Source: G965279355 sp965279355 (GTDB lineage: Bacteria > Pseudomonadota > Alphaproteobacteria > CACIAM-22H2). From it: a stretch of 64,000 bases of DNA. Of the stretch, positions 24,720-33,388 are shown piece by piece. Within the stretch, counting starts at the first letter, position 1. Each line of letters opens with the position of its first letter. The stretch spans positions 62,001 through 126,000 of the forward strand of contig OZ257155.1 in the NCBI GenBank assembly GCA_965279355.1, read 5' to 3'. The position numbers and the translations under genes are program-made. Below the pieces are notes generated by a model. It was not told where the DNA came from. It saw nothing but the letters and a program-made list of their open reading frames with translations, and made no database searches.

Positions 24720-26365
24720 GCCGATTCCCGCTGGACCGGCTGACGCAGGGCGGCCAAGGCTTCCGGCGTATCGATATCGACCAGAACGCCGTCATCGTCC
24801 ATCTCGACCTCGCACACCTGATCGGCGTGCGAGCGGATCAGGCTGCGGCCTCCCTGGTCGCCTTCGACCGCGCGCATCTCGTCGAAGAAGCGGGCACTCC
24901 ACAGAACCGGGTTCCCGCGCTTGCCCTTATGTGTCGGCACGCAGATCGAACGGCCTTCAATCGGATTGAAGGCGGCGATCAGGCGGTCGATATGGGCGGG
25001 TGTGACCTGCGGCATATCGCCAAGCAGGAAAACGGCGCCGTCGAAATCCTTGCCAGCAAGTGTGCCAAGCCCGGCGCGCATCGATGTGCTGAGACCGTCC
25101 GCGTAATCGGGATTGCCGACAAACTCGACCTTGCGCCCGGCCAGTGCTTCGCGCACGCGGTCGCCATCGTGGCCGGTGACCACGACAACCTGCTTGGCCT
25201 GCGACGCCAGCGCCGTATCGACGGCGCGCTGGACCATCAGGCGGCCATCGACTTCGGTCAGCAGCTTGTTGGCCGGCGCCATGCGGCTTGAACGTCCGGC
25301 CGCCATCACGACGGCGGCAATCTTGGGGGCGCGCGGAACCGCGGCGACGGGGGCAGGGCTGGCCTTGCCGCGCGGCAGCGGCCGGGTCGGGATTTCCATG
25401 AGCAGGCCGCCAAGGCCCATGCGCATGATGTCCTGTTTCGTGACCGTCAGTCCGGCAAGCAGACGCTCAAGCACCCAGTCGAAGCCGTTGAGCTTGGGTG
25501 AGCGGGCGCAGCCGGGCAGGCCGATCACCGGCGTTTCGCCGATGCGGCCCAGCAGCAGCAGATTGCCGGGATCGACCGGCATGCCGAAATGCAGAATTTC
25601 TCCACCGCCGGCAACAATGGCGGCGGGAATAGCATCGCGGCGGTCGACGATGGCAGAGGCGCCAAGCACAAGGATGGGGTCGCAGCCGGCGGCGCGCTGT
25701 TTTTCGATGGCCGCTTTGATGGCGGCTTCATCGTGATCGACCAGCTCTTCGGCCGCCAGTTCACTGCCCAGCGCCGCGACGCGGGCCCGTGTCGCAGCCA
25801 CGGTGTTGGCGAAGATGACTTCCTTCATCCCAGGCAGGCGGCTCTGGATCAGGCCGACCCGGCGCTTCTGGAAAGTCGCAATGCGGACCATCGGCCCGCC
25901 TTCGGCGGCAATCGCCTTGATCTGCTCGATGACGGAAGCGGGGGCCGCAAAGGGAATGATCTTGATCGTCGCCGCCATCTGGCGCGGTTCGATCCGCGTG
26001 AAGGCGGGCAGGGTCGCAACCGTGATGGATTCATCGAGCAGGTTAATGCGGTCGAGCCGTGCGCCGTCGACCACCAGCAGGCCGGTCTCGTTGGCGAACA
26101 GGTTGCAGCGGCCGGTGAAGGCGGCGCTCTGGGGCAGATGGTCGCCTTTGATGGCGGTGGCGATCTCCGCCGCCGCCTTGTCTTCCGGCACGTCACCGGT
26201 TTCGAGCCGGGCGGCGACCACGCGTTCGTGTCCGGCATTCAGCAGAGCGGCCACGTCGTCCGCCGACAGCACGCGGCCTTTCTTGAAGGCCGTGCCGCCG
26301 AACTTCACGCCATGGGCGAGGATCGCGCCCGCGGCATCAGACGTGGCGATCTCGCCGAATTTCAT
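24716..26365 (-). CDS. Molybdopterin-binding/MobA-like nucleotidyltransferase fusion
   Basis: 549-aa two-domain protein. Residues 1-340 look like a molybdopterin-binding (MoeA/MogA-type) domain with VLVLGASAIVDRRDAIP-like DPILVLGASAIVDRRD and the glycine-rich VIGLPGCARSPKLNGFD. Residues 348-549 are an NTP-transferase domain (VVMAAGRSSRMAPANKLL, FLLGDMPQVTP), as in MocA, which makes the cytidine form of the molybdenum cofactor. The fusion would couple Mo insertion to CMP transfer for xanthine/CO-dehydrogenase-type enzymes. It overlaps xdhC and sufS by 4 bp. Confidence 0.88.
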   Translation of the reverse strand: MKFGEIATSDAAGAILAHGVKFGGTAFKKGRVLSADDVAALLNAGHERVVAARLETGDVPEDKAAAEIATAIKGDHLPQSAAFTGRCNLFANETGLLVVDGARLDRINLLDESITVATLPAFTRIEPRQMAATIKIIPFAAPASVIEQIKAIAAEGGPMVRIATFQKRRVGLIQSRLPGMKEVIFANTVAATRARVAALGSELAAEELVDHDEAAIKAAIEKQRAAGCDPILVLGASAIVDRRDAIPAAIVAGGGEILHFGMPVDPGNLLLLGRIGETPVIGLPGCARSPKLNGFDWVLERLLAGLTVTKQDIMRMGLGGLLMEIPTRPLPRGKASPAPVAAVPRAPKIAAVVMAAGRSSRMAPANKLLTEVDGRLMVQRAVDTALASQAKQVVVVTGHDGDRVREALAGRKVEFVGNPDYADGLSTSMRAGLGTLAGKDFDGAVFLLGDMPQVTPAHIDRLIAAFNPIEGRSICVPTHKGKRGNPVLWSARFFDEMRAVEGDQGGRSLIRSHADQVCEVEMDDDGVLVDIDTPEALAALRQPVQRESA

Positions 26366-27063
26366 CCGGGAACCTCGGCACGGCGGATCTGGGTGATCTG
26401 CGCCATGATGGACAGCGCGATTTCCGCCGGCGACAGCGCGCCGATGTCGAGGCCGACCGGCCCATGAATGCGCGACAGTTCATTGTCGGTAAAGCCCAGC
26501 GCCTTGAGGCGGCCAAGGCGTGCGGCGTGGGTCTTCCGGCTGCCGAGCGAGCCGACATAGAAGGCCGGTGATTTCAGGGCGGCTTCCAGCGCCGGATCGT
26601 CGAGCTTGGGATCGTGGGTCAGCGTCACGACGGCGGTGCGCATATCGGGCTTCAGTATTTCCATCGCCTCATCCGGCCAGTCGCCCATGACCTCGAAGTC
26701 CTCGAACTTCTGGCTCTGGGCGAAGCCGCTGCGCGGATCGATGAGGGTGACGCCGTATTCCGCAAGACGCGCCATGCGCGCCAGCGTCTGGGCGATATGC
26801 ACGGCGCCGACGATGATCATGCGCGGCGGCGGGTTGAACACCTGGACGAAGACTTCGCCCGCCGGTGTCTGGAAGCGGATGTGTTCGTCGCGCTTCATCG
26901 CGTCGACGGCTGCCGCAACCATGTCGACGTCGATGCACAGGTCGCCTTCGGTCTCGCGTTCCCTGATGAGAAGCTGCTGACCGGTCTTCAGGTTGGTCGC
27001 CAGCGCCACCGATGTCTTGGCGGCGCGCGCGGCCTGCAGTTTGTCCAGAATATCGCGTTTCAT
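26362..27063 (-). CDS. XdhC-family protein, C-terminal Rossmann part
   Basis: 233-aa XdhC/CoxI-family protein that binds molybdenum cofactor and helps its sulfuration and insertion. A short N-terminal part (TGQQLLIRERETEGDLCID) leads to the XdhC Rossmann domain: MIIVGAVHIAQTLARMA, VTLIDPRSGFA, TLTHDPKLDDPAL, YVGSLGSRKTHAARLGRL and the ending GLDIGALSPAEIALSIMAQI. ATG 27063 follows the neighbouring gene's stop by 2 bp. The frame open to 27516 is mostly antisense shadow and is not used. Confidence 0.9.
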   Translation of the reverse strand: MKRDILDKLQAARAAKTSVALATNLKTGQQLLIRERETEGDLCIDVDMVAAAVDAMKRDEHIRFQTPAGEVFVQVFNPPPRMIIVGAVHIAQTLARMARLAEYGVTLIDPRSGFAQSQKFEDFEVMGDWPDEAMEILKPDMRTAVVTLTHDPKLDDPALEAALKSPAFYVGSLGSRKTHAARLGRLKALGFTDNELSRIHGPVGLDIGALSPAEIALSIMAQITQIRRAEVPG

Positions 27064-27065
27064 GG

Positions 27066-27398
27066 TCAGTCCAGACGTTCGACGAAAACCTGCACCTTGC
27101 CGCCGCAGGCAAGGCCGACTTCCCAGGCCTGCTCGTTGGTGACGCCGAAATCCAGCAGGCGCGGCTTGCCCGACGCGATGACTTCCTGCGCCTCGCGGAT
27201 CACGGCGCCTTCGATGCAGCCGCCGGAGACGGAGCCGACAAACTTGCCGCTTTCGTCGATGGCCAACTGGCTGCCGACCGGACGCGGGCTGGAGCCCCAG
27301 GTGGTGACGACGGTGGCAAGCGCCACGCCCTTGCCGGTTTTCCGCCAGCCGGCGGCTTCGGTCAGGATGTCGTTGTCGCTGGTCATGGTGTCGGTCAT
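27066..27398 (-). CDS. XdhC/CoxI N-terminal-domain protein
   Basis: 110-aa stand-alone XdhC N-terminal domain: VVTTWGSSPRPVGSQLAI, GSVSGGCIEGAVIREAQE and GLACGGKVQVFVE are the family marks, including two conserved cysteines. In many bacteria this domain is fused to the Rossmann part encoded next door; here the two are separate adjacent genes. It overlaps the coxE-like stop by 4 bp. Confidence 0.9.
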   Translation of the reverse strand: MTDTMTSDNDILTEAAGWRKTGKGVALATVVTTWGSSPRPVGSQLAIDESGKFVGSVSGGCIEGAVIREAQEVIASGKPRLLDFGVTNEQAWEVGLACGGKVQVFVERLD

Positions 27399-28624
27399 GC
27401 CGCTTTTCCTTTCCAGAGGAATGGAGATGCCACGGGAACCCGCCCGTGGTCGCCAAGGGCCGCCGCAACATCGGCGAGGCTGGCGAGATTATGCGCGGCC
27501 CGGAATTCGTCGACATGCGGAAGGATGGCCCGCATCCCTAATGATTTGGGCTCGAAGCCGTCATACCGCAAGAGCGGATTGAGCCAGACCAGCCGGTGCG
27601 CGGATTTGTGAAGCCGCTCCATCTCGCGGGCCAGGCCGCTGCCGGCATCGCGGTCCAGCCCGTCGCTGATGAACAGCACGACGGCATTCTGGCCCAGCAC
27701 GCGGCGGGACCACAGGCGGTTGAACTCGGCGATGCAATGGCCGATGCGGGTGCCGCCGGACCAGTCGGTGACGGCGCCGGCCACGCGGGACAGCGCCTCG
27801 TCGATATCGCGATAGCGGATCTGGCGTGTGACGTTGGTCAGCCGCGTGCCGAACAGGAAGGTATGGACGCGGCTGCGGTCGTTGCTCAGCGCATGAAGGA
27901 AATGCAGGAACATGCGGGAATAGCGTTCCATCGACCCGGAGATGTCGCACAGCACGACAACCGGCGGCAGCCGCTCGCGGGGATGGCGGAAGCGCAGGCT
28001 GATGATGTCACCGCCCGACCGCAGGGTGGAGCGCAGAGTCGCCCGCAGGTCGGCGCGCGCCCCGGCGGGATCGGGACGATAGCGCCGCGTCTTCACCGGT
28101 TTGAAGGGCAGAGCGAGCCTCGCCATCATCAGCTTGGCCGACTGCATCTCGTCGGCTGACATCTGCTCGAAATCCTTGGTGCGGAGCAGCTCGCGGTCCG
28201 ACCAGGTGAGCGTGGCGTCGAAGGTCTCTTCGGTCTTCTGTTCTTCCGGCGGCTGGCGATTGTTCTCGGGGCCGCGCAGCGCCTCGGCCACGCGACGCGT
28301 CACCGGCTTCTTGCTGCCGTCGGGCGGCAGCAGGTTCTCCGGCGTCAGCATCGACATCATGCGTTCGAGAATCTGCGGATCGCGCCAGAACAGGCGGAAC
28401 GCCTCATCGAACAGCTCGCGCTGGTCGCGGCGGTTCACGAAGATGGCGTGGAGCGTCCAGTAGAAGTCGGTTCGGTTGGTGATCCCGGCCGCGCGGACCG
28501 CATGAACAGCGTCGATCACGCGGCCGGGACCGATGGGCAGTCCCGCCGCGCGCAACGCCCGCGCGAAATGCATCAGGTTGGCGGTGAGGGCGCCCGTCGG
28601 GCCCTCTGATTCCGCGTCGCTCAT
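27395..28624 (-). CDS. coxE: CoxE-like VWA-domain protein
   Basis: 409-aa protein with a von Willebrand A domain in the C-terminal half. The MIDAS motif is DISGSMERYSR, with IGHCIAEFNR and LFISDGLDRDAGSG downstream. Together with the MoxR ATPase it forms a metal-dependent chaperone pair that in CO dehydrogenase maturation (CoxD/CoxE) helps build the Mo-Cu active site. The N-terminal region (FARALRAAGLPIGPGRVIDA, FVNRRDQRELFDEAF) is typical. The 4-bp overlaps with both neighbours are clear. Confidence 0.92.
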   Translation of the reverse strand: MSDAESEGPTGALTANLMHFARALRAAGLPIGPGRVIDAVHAVRAAGITNRTDFYWTLHAIFVNRRDQRELFDEAFRLFWRDPQILERMMSMLTPENLLPPDGSKKPVTRRVAEALRGPENNRQPPEEQKTEETFDATLTWSDRELLRTKDFEQMSADEMQSAKLMMARLALPFKPVKTRRYRPDPAGARADLRATLRSTLRSGGDIISLRFRHPRERLPPVVVLCDISGSMERYSRMFLHFLHALSNDRSRVHTFLFGTRLTNVTRQIRYRDIDEALSRVAGAVTDWSGGTRIGHCIAEFNRLWSRRVLGQNAVVLFISDGLDRDAGSGLAREMERLHKSAHRLVWLNPLLRYDGFEPKSLGMRAILPHVDEFRAAHNLASLADVAAALGDHGRVPVASPFLWKGKAA

Positions 28625-29553
28625 CTGGGTGCCGCGGCCAGCTCCGCTTCGACTTCCTGCAGGATGCGCTTGGCTTCGCCGCCGCCGATCTTGGCGATGT
28701 CGTCCTGATACTTCAGCAACGTGCCCAGAGTATCGTTGATGGTCGCCGGATCGAGAGTCACGCGGTCGAGTTCGATCAGCGCCTTGGTCCAGTCGATCGT
28801 CTCGGCGACGCCGGGCTGCTTGAACAGTTCTTCCTTGCGAAGCTTCTGCACGAAGCCGACGACCTGACGGGTCAGTTCTTCTCCCGCGCCGGGTGCCTTC
28901 AGCTTCAGAATGGCCAGCTCGCGCTCGGCATTGGGATAGTCGACCCAGTAGTAGAAGCAGCGGCGCTTCAGCGCGTCGTGGATTTCGCGGGTGCGGTTCG
29001 ACGTGACGATGACGATCGGCGGCTCGGGTGCCTTGATGGTGCCGAGTTCGGGGATCGTCACCTGATAGTCGGAGAGCACCTCAAGCAGATAGGCTTCGAA
29101 CGGTTCGTCGGCGCGGTCGAGCTCGTCGATCAGCAGGACCGGCGGGCCGGCGGGATCGGGCTGCAGCGCCTGGAGCAGCGGACGGCGGATCAGGAACCGT
29201 TCCGAGAAGATCTCGTTCTCCAGCGTCTGCCGGCTTTCGTGACTGGCTTCGGCAAGGCGGATCTCGATCATCTGCCGCGGGTAGTTCCACTCATAGACGG
29301 CGGACGCGGAATCAAGACCTTCGTAGCACTGCAGCCGGATCAGGCGGCGGCCGAGCGTTTCGGCCAGGACCTTGGCGATTTCGGTTTTGCCGACACCCGC
29401 TTCGCCTTCGAGAAAGAGCGGACGTTTCAGGCGCAGCGCCAGAAAGACGGCGGTGGCGAGGCTGCGATCGGCTACATATCGGCCATCAGCGAGAAGGGCG
29501 AGGGCGTCGTCGACGGAAGAGGGAGCAGGGCGTGATCCGCTGGCTTTGGTCAT
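28621..29553 (-). CDS. coxD: CoxD-like MoxR-family AAA+ ATPase
   Basis: AAA+ ATPase of about 310 aa: Walker A GEAGVGKTE, Walker B PVLLIDELDRAD, sensor VIVTSNRTREIHDALKRRC. MoxR/CoxD ATPases partner with VWA proteins for metal-centre assembly. It is the first gene of the minus-strand operon ending with the cyclase. ATG 29553 gives a family-like N-terminus; ATG 29568 is possible. Its start overlaps the 5' region of the divergent esterase, so the promoters are interleaved. Confidence 0.9.
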   Translation of the reverse strand: MTKASGSRPAPSSVDDALALLADGRYVADRSLATAVFLALRLKRPLFLEGEAGVGKTEIAKVLAETLGRRLIRLQCYEGLDSASAVYEWNYPRQMIEIRLAEASHESRQTLENEIFSERFLIRRPLLQALQPDPAGPPVLLIDELDRADEPFEAYLLEVLSDYQVTIPELGTIKAPEPPIVIVTSNRTREIHDALKRRCFYYWVDYPNAERELAILKLKAPGAGEELTRQVVGFVQKLRKEELFKQPGVAETIDWTKALIELDRVTLDPATINDTLGTLLKYQDDIAKIGGGEAKRILQEVEAELAAAPR

Positions 29554-29585
29554 GCGTAAATAGGCCATCAAATAAGGGAAACCGA

Positions 29586-30584
29586 ATGGCGGCCACTCTA
29601 GCCGATCAGGCGACGGGAGACGAGCCTGTCGATGGTCCGGAAATGGCCAAAAAACCCATGCGCTCCATGAACATATCGACCTTTACCCGAATCGGGATGA
29701 GCCGGGTTGCGGTCGCCGTCGGGCTGGTTGCGGCGCTACTGTCCGGCTGCTCACCGACCGCCATTCTCGACACCCTGACACCGGCCGGCGCATACGAGCT
29801 GCGCTCGCAGATCGCCTATGGCACGCGGGACCGCCAGGCGCTCGATGTCTACCGGCCGCGGGACGCAGGCCCGGCGCGGCCCGTGATTGTCTTCTTCTAT
29901 GGCGGAAGCTGGCGGGGCGGGGAGAAGGCACAGTATCGCTTCGTCGCCGAGGCCCTGACCCGGCAGGGCTTCGTGGTCGTGATCCCGAACTATCGCGTCT
30001 ATCCTGAAGTCAGCTTCCCCGGCTTCATCGAGGACGGCGCGCTCGCGGTCCGCTGGTCGCGTGATCATGCCGCGGAATTCGGCGGCGATCCGGCGCGGCT
30101 CTTTGTGATGGGACATTCGGCCGGCGGTCATATCGCGATGATGGTCGGCCTCGCCGGCCGCTATCTCGATGCTGTTGGCGTATCGAGAAAAGAGATCGCC
30201 GGTCTCATCGGCATCGCCGGCCCTTACGATTTCCTGCCGTCGGAACAGCGGCGGGTCCAGGAGGTGTTTGCCTCGGCGCCCAATCTCGACGAAGCGCAGC
30301 CGATGCTCTACGCCGACCGCAATGCGCCGCCCGTCCTGTTGCTCCACGGCACGGCGGACCGGACCGTCTATCCGAGAAACTCAGAGCGGCTGGCGGCAAA
30401 GCTTCGCGAGGCCGGGGCGCCGGTGCGGCTGGAGCTCTATCCGCAGCTCGGCCACTACGAAATCATGCTCGGCCTGTCATCCGTGCTGGGCAACGGCAGC
30501 CGCCTGATGAGCGATATCGTCGCGTTTACGGAAGCGCGGGGATCGACGGCGGCGCTTAGCGCCGGTTCGCCGATTTCAGATTGA
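29586..30584 (+). CDS. Lipoprotein alpha/beta-hydrolase (esterase)
   Basis: Carboxylesterase-like hydrolase with FFYGGSWRGG (oxyanion hole), GHSAGGH (nucleophile Ser), and the Asp and His in HGTADRTVYPRN and YPQLGHYEIM. A lipoprotein signal VGLVAALLSGC lies about 35-55 residues into the longest reading, so the true start may be ATG 29658, 29667 or 29697. ATG 29586 is listed because AAGGGA lies about 9 nt upstream. It is probably anchored in the envelope. Its 3' end overlaps the opposite-strand gene at 30556 by 29 bp. Confidence 0.85.
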   Translation: MAATLADQATGDEPVDGPEMAKKPMRSMNISTFTRIGMSRVAVAVGLVAALLSGCSPTAILDTLTPAGAYELRSQIAYGTRDRQALDVYRPRDAGPARPVIVFFYGGSWRGGEKAQYRFVAEALTRQGFVVVIPNYRVYPEVSFPGFIEDGALAVRWSRDHAAEFGGDPARLFVMGHSAGGHIAMMVGLAGRYLDAVGVSRKEIAGLIGIAGPYDFLPSEQRRVQEVFASAPNLDEAQPMLYADRNAPPVLLLHGTADRTVYPRNSERLAAKLREAGAPVRLELYPQLGHYEIMLGLSSVLGNGSRLMSDIVAFTEARGSTAALSAGSPISD

Positions 30585-31062
30585 GCGTGGTGAGGTCGGC
30601 GATGATCTGCGCGCCAATGGCGCCGCCTTCGCCGCCAAGCTTCTGCTTCCAGATCACCTGGATCGCGTTCAGATAGCTTTCGATCGCCATGCTTTGCTGT
30701 GCCGCTGCCGCGACATTGGCGAGATAGCTGATAAATAGTTCAGTGATCTGCGCCATCAGCGTGTAGTTACGCGATGTCGCGCGCTCGCCGATGACGATGG
30801 CGAGTGAGCGGAACTCGGCATTGGCATCGTCGCGGGTCGCGAGATCGGACCACGGTCCTTTGAACAACGTCGTGAGGCGTTCGAGGTCGCGGTCGACGGC
30901 GAACGCGTAGTCGGTCTTGCGTCCGGCGAGCTGCTTGTCCGTCATCGTGACAAGATCGGAGACAGACCCCGTGATCTTCCGGACCTTGTCCGCCATCAGG
31001 TTACGTGGCTGAAAGACCTGCGCTTCGTTGTCGTCGTCGGTATTTTCTGGCTTGTCGCTCAC
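30556..31062 (-). CDS. Uncharacterised alpha-helical protein
   Basis: 168 aa, no signal peptide, no family recognised. It is mostly helical by appearance, with an acidic N-terminus (DKPENTDDDNEAQ) and segments such as DRDLERLTTLFKGPWSD. The pattern of short amphipathic helices could make a cytoplasmic oligomer. Its promoter region contains the perfect 20-bp palindrome at 31137-31156, shared with the divergent amidohydrolase. Overlap with the esterase end is unusual but both frames look real. Confidence 0.65.
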   Translation of the reverse strand: MSDKPENTDDDNEAQVFQPRNLMADKVRKITGSVSDLVTMTDKQLAGRKTDYAFAVDRDLERLTTLFKGPWSDLATRDDANAEFRSLAIVIGERATSRNYTLMAQITELFISYLANVAAAAQQSMAIESYLNAIQVIWKQKLGGEGGAIGAQIIADLTTLNLKSANRR

Positions 31063-31136
31063 GGACGAATCCCTGCAGCATCACACGGGCGAGGCTGCGG
31101 CCTTTTCAAGAAGTCGCTGGATGGGGGAAACTGCGC

Positions 31137-31156
31137 TTACCTACAATTGTAGGTAA
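31137..31156. promoter_or_regulatory. Perfect 20-bp palindrome (candidate operator)
   Basis: TTACCTACAATTGTAGGTAA is its own reverse complement over all 20 bp. It lies in the 214-bp divergent region between the genes starting at 31062 (minus) and 31277 (plus). The form suits a TetR-type dimeric repressor, but no such regulator is adjacent. The rest of 31063-31276 shows no gene. Confidence 0.6.
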
Positions 31157-31276
31157 CATTACAACGCGGCAGGTTGTTTCGCAAAACGATTAGAAGAGGT
31201 CAACGAGCAAAAATGCGTTGTCCTTCTTCATCTTCATTAACGTAGAGCATTTGGCGTGTCTGTCCGGAGGCGAACA

Positions 31277-32332
31277 GTGAAACTGCTCCTTGTCGTCGCA
31301 ATCATTGCTACCGCGCTCTTGGTTAATGCCGATGCCAGAGCGCAGCCGTTGCAGATCATCGATACGCATGTGCATGTCGATGGGCATATGCGTGGCGGGA
31401 CGGATTGGGCCGGCGCGGCTCGCCGGGCCCTCGAAAAGATGGACGGGGCGGGGGTGCGGCTCAGTTTTGTCGTGCCGCCGCCGCAACCGCCCGGCTTTCC
31501 CGTGACCTGGGAATGCGATGAGTACGCGCGCATATTTCAGGGGTTCTCGCAGCGATTTGCGTTGGTCTGCGGCGGTGGAACGCTCAGCCGACTGATCGTC
31601 GAACATGCGCGTCAGCCGGCGGTCGATCCGGGGGTCGCGCGGCGGATGGAGGATCTGGCGGGCCGGTTTGCGGCGCTCGGGGCCGTTGCGTTGGGGGAGT
31701 TTGCGGCCCAGCATTTCTCCTTCGAAGCTCGCCATCCCTATATCGGCTTTTCGCCCGATCACGCGCTGATGCGGCTTCTTGCCGATCTGGGCGCGCGTCA
31801 CCGCCTGCCCATCGAGCTGCATATGGAAATCATCCGCGGCACGTTCGATATGCCGCAGGGCCTCAGGCAGGCGTCGTCGCAAAATCCGGCGCAGATCGCC
31901 GACAACCTGGCGGCGTTCGAGCGGCTGCTCGCGCATAACCGCGATGCCGTGATCGTCTGGTCGCATTACGGCTGGGACAATACGGGACAGCGCACGGGAA
32001 CGCTGATGAAGGACCTGCTGTCCCGCCACCCCAATCTCTATTCGAATGTGAAGATCCAGCCCGGCTCGCCGCCGTCACGGCACATCTTTACCGAAACGGG
32101 CGAGCTCAAACCGGATTTCGTGGACGCCATCGAGGCTTTCCCCGATCGGTTCATGGTGGGGTCGGACGCGTTTTATGCGCTGCAGCCGACGCCCGCAGCG
32201 CGCGAGGCCGACCGCCTGATCGGCAGCACGCAGAAGCTTGCCGCCAGCCTCAAGCCGGAGACGGCGCGGCAGGTTCTGTCGGAGAACGCGATCCGACTTT
32301 ATCGTCTCAAGGAACGCGGTCTGGTGCCCTGA
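31277..32332 (+). CDS. Exported amidohydrolase-family protein
   Basis: About 351 aa: a signal peptide (KLLLVVAIIATALLVNADARA|QP) followed by an amidohydrolase-2 barrel with H-x-H (IDTHVHVDGH), VWSHYGW and the late Asp in MVGSDAFYAL. It is predicted to be a periplasmic metal-dependent hydrolase of unknown substrate. GTG 31277 is chosen because CCGGAGG lies 6 nt upstream; GTG 31256 is in frame but weaker. It is convergent with the second amidohydrolase, three bases between stops. Confidence 0.82.
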   Translation: MKLLLVVAIIATALLVNADARAQPLQIIDTHVHVDGHMRGGTDWAGAARRALEKMDGAGVRLSFVVPPPQPPGFPVTWECDEYARIFQGFSQRFALVCGGGTLSRLIVEHARQPAVDPGVARRMEDLAGRFAALGAVALGEFAAQHFSFEARHPYIGFSPDHALMRLLADLGARHRLPIELHMEIIRGTFDMPQGLRQASSQNPAQIADNLAAFERLLAHNRDAVIVWSHYGWDNTGQRTGTLMKDLLSRHPNLYSNVKIQPGSPPSRHIFTETGELKPDFVDAIEAFPDRFMVGSDAFYALQPTPAAREADRLIGSTQKLAASLKPETARQVLSENAIRLYRLKERGLVP

Positions 32333-32335
32333 GCG

Positions 32336-33388
32336 TCAGATTTGCGGAAGACGATAGACGCGCTGCGCCGTGTCGTGGAATAGCGCCGCCTTCTCATCGC
32401 TGGAGGCGCCTGATGCAATGCGCTTGAGTGCGTTCCACAGAACGGCGTAGCTGCACGACACCTTGTCGACGGGAAAGTTGCTTTCGAACATCGAGCGTTT
32501 GGGACCGAATGCCTCCAGGCAGGTTTCGATATACGGTTTCCAGGCGGCGGCGAGTTCCGTGGAAGGGACGGGCTTTTCGCGCGTATCAAAGCCGAAGCCG
32601 AAGATGCGCATGCCGAGGCCGCCCAACTTCACCGAAACATTGGGGCAGTTCGCCAGCTCTTTAATGTTGCTGCGCCACGCCGCGAAAATCTCATCCCGCT
32701 TGCCTTCATAGGGGCCGACGCCGAGGGCGCCGCCGACATGATTGAGGATGATCGAGGTCTTCGGAAACGCCCGGGCAAGATCGATCAGTTGCGGCAGCTG
32801 CGGATGATAGAGCCAGGCGTCGAATGAGAGACCGTATTTGGCGAGCCGGCCGAACCCGTCGCGGAATTTCGGGTCCATCATCAGGGTGAAGGGTGGCTTC
32901 AGCATCGGCGATTTGATCCGCTCATCCGGATCCACCGCCGTTGAATGGCGGATGCCCTTTAAGCGATCACCGGCGGCCCGCTGATGTGCCTCCAGCACCT
33001 TTTCGACACCGGCGCCGAGGGTCAGGTCCACATGGCCGATGATGCCAGCGCAAAAGCGGATATCTCCGTAGGTGCCGGCGGCGGCCATTGCCGCGACACC
33101 ATTGACGAACTCTGTCTCACCGACCGGCTTAAGCTCTTCCGGTCCGTCCGCGCGGTACATGGAGCGGCACTGGAGATAGACGGTCGAGCGGATGTTGTGG
33201 CCGCTGCCGAGATCGGCCAGCAGTTCGTCCAGCAGATAGCGCGACTGCGCCGACTCCCACAGATGATGATGCGGATCGATGATCGGCAGTGTCGGGTCCA
33301 GGATTTCCTCCTGGTGTTGCTTGAGCCACTCGATGTTGGCGGCATACAGCGCCGCGCCGTGATTGGGCTGAACAACGTTGAAAGTCAT
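32336..33388 (-). CDS. Amidohydrolase (lactonase/PDC-hydrolase-like)
   Basis: 350-aa cytoplasmic amidohydrolase of the COG3618 type, which includes 2-pyrone-4,6-dicarboxylate lactonase and sugar lactonases. Metal ligands are H-x-H in IIDPHHHLW, His in LNHVGGALG and Asp-like position in MFESNFPVDK. ATG overlaps the stop of the dioxygenase at 33385 (ATGA), so the two form an operon in which the dioxygenase product may feed the hydrolase. Confidence 0.87.
   Translation of the reverse strand: MTFNVVQPNHGAALYAANIEWLKQHQEEILDPTLPIIDPHHHLWESAQSRYLLDELLADLGSGHNIRSTVYLQCRSMYRADGPEELKPVGETEFVNGVAAMAAAGTYGDIRFCAGIIGHVDLTLGAGVEKVLEAHQRAAGDRLKGIRHSTAVDPDERIKSPMLKPPFTLMMDPKFRDGFGRLAKYGLSFDAWLYHPQLPQLIDLARAFPKTSIILNHVGGALGVGPYEGKRDEIFAAWRSNIKELANCPNVSVKLGGLGMRIFGFGFDTREKPVPSTELAAAWKPYIETCLEAFGPKRSMFESNFPVDKVSCSYAVLWNALKRIASGASSDEKAALFHDTAQRVYRLPQI

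Noticed and set aside
26362..27516. Longer 384-codon reading of the XdhC gene
   Set aside because: The first 150 codons read antisense-like Arg-rich sequence overlapping the XdhC N-terminal gene in another frame; the family protein starts at 27063.
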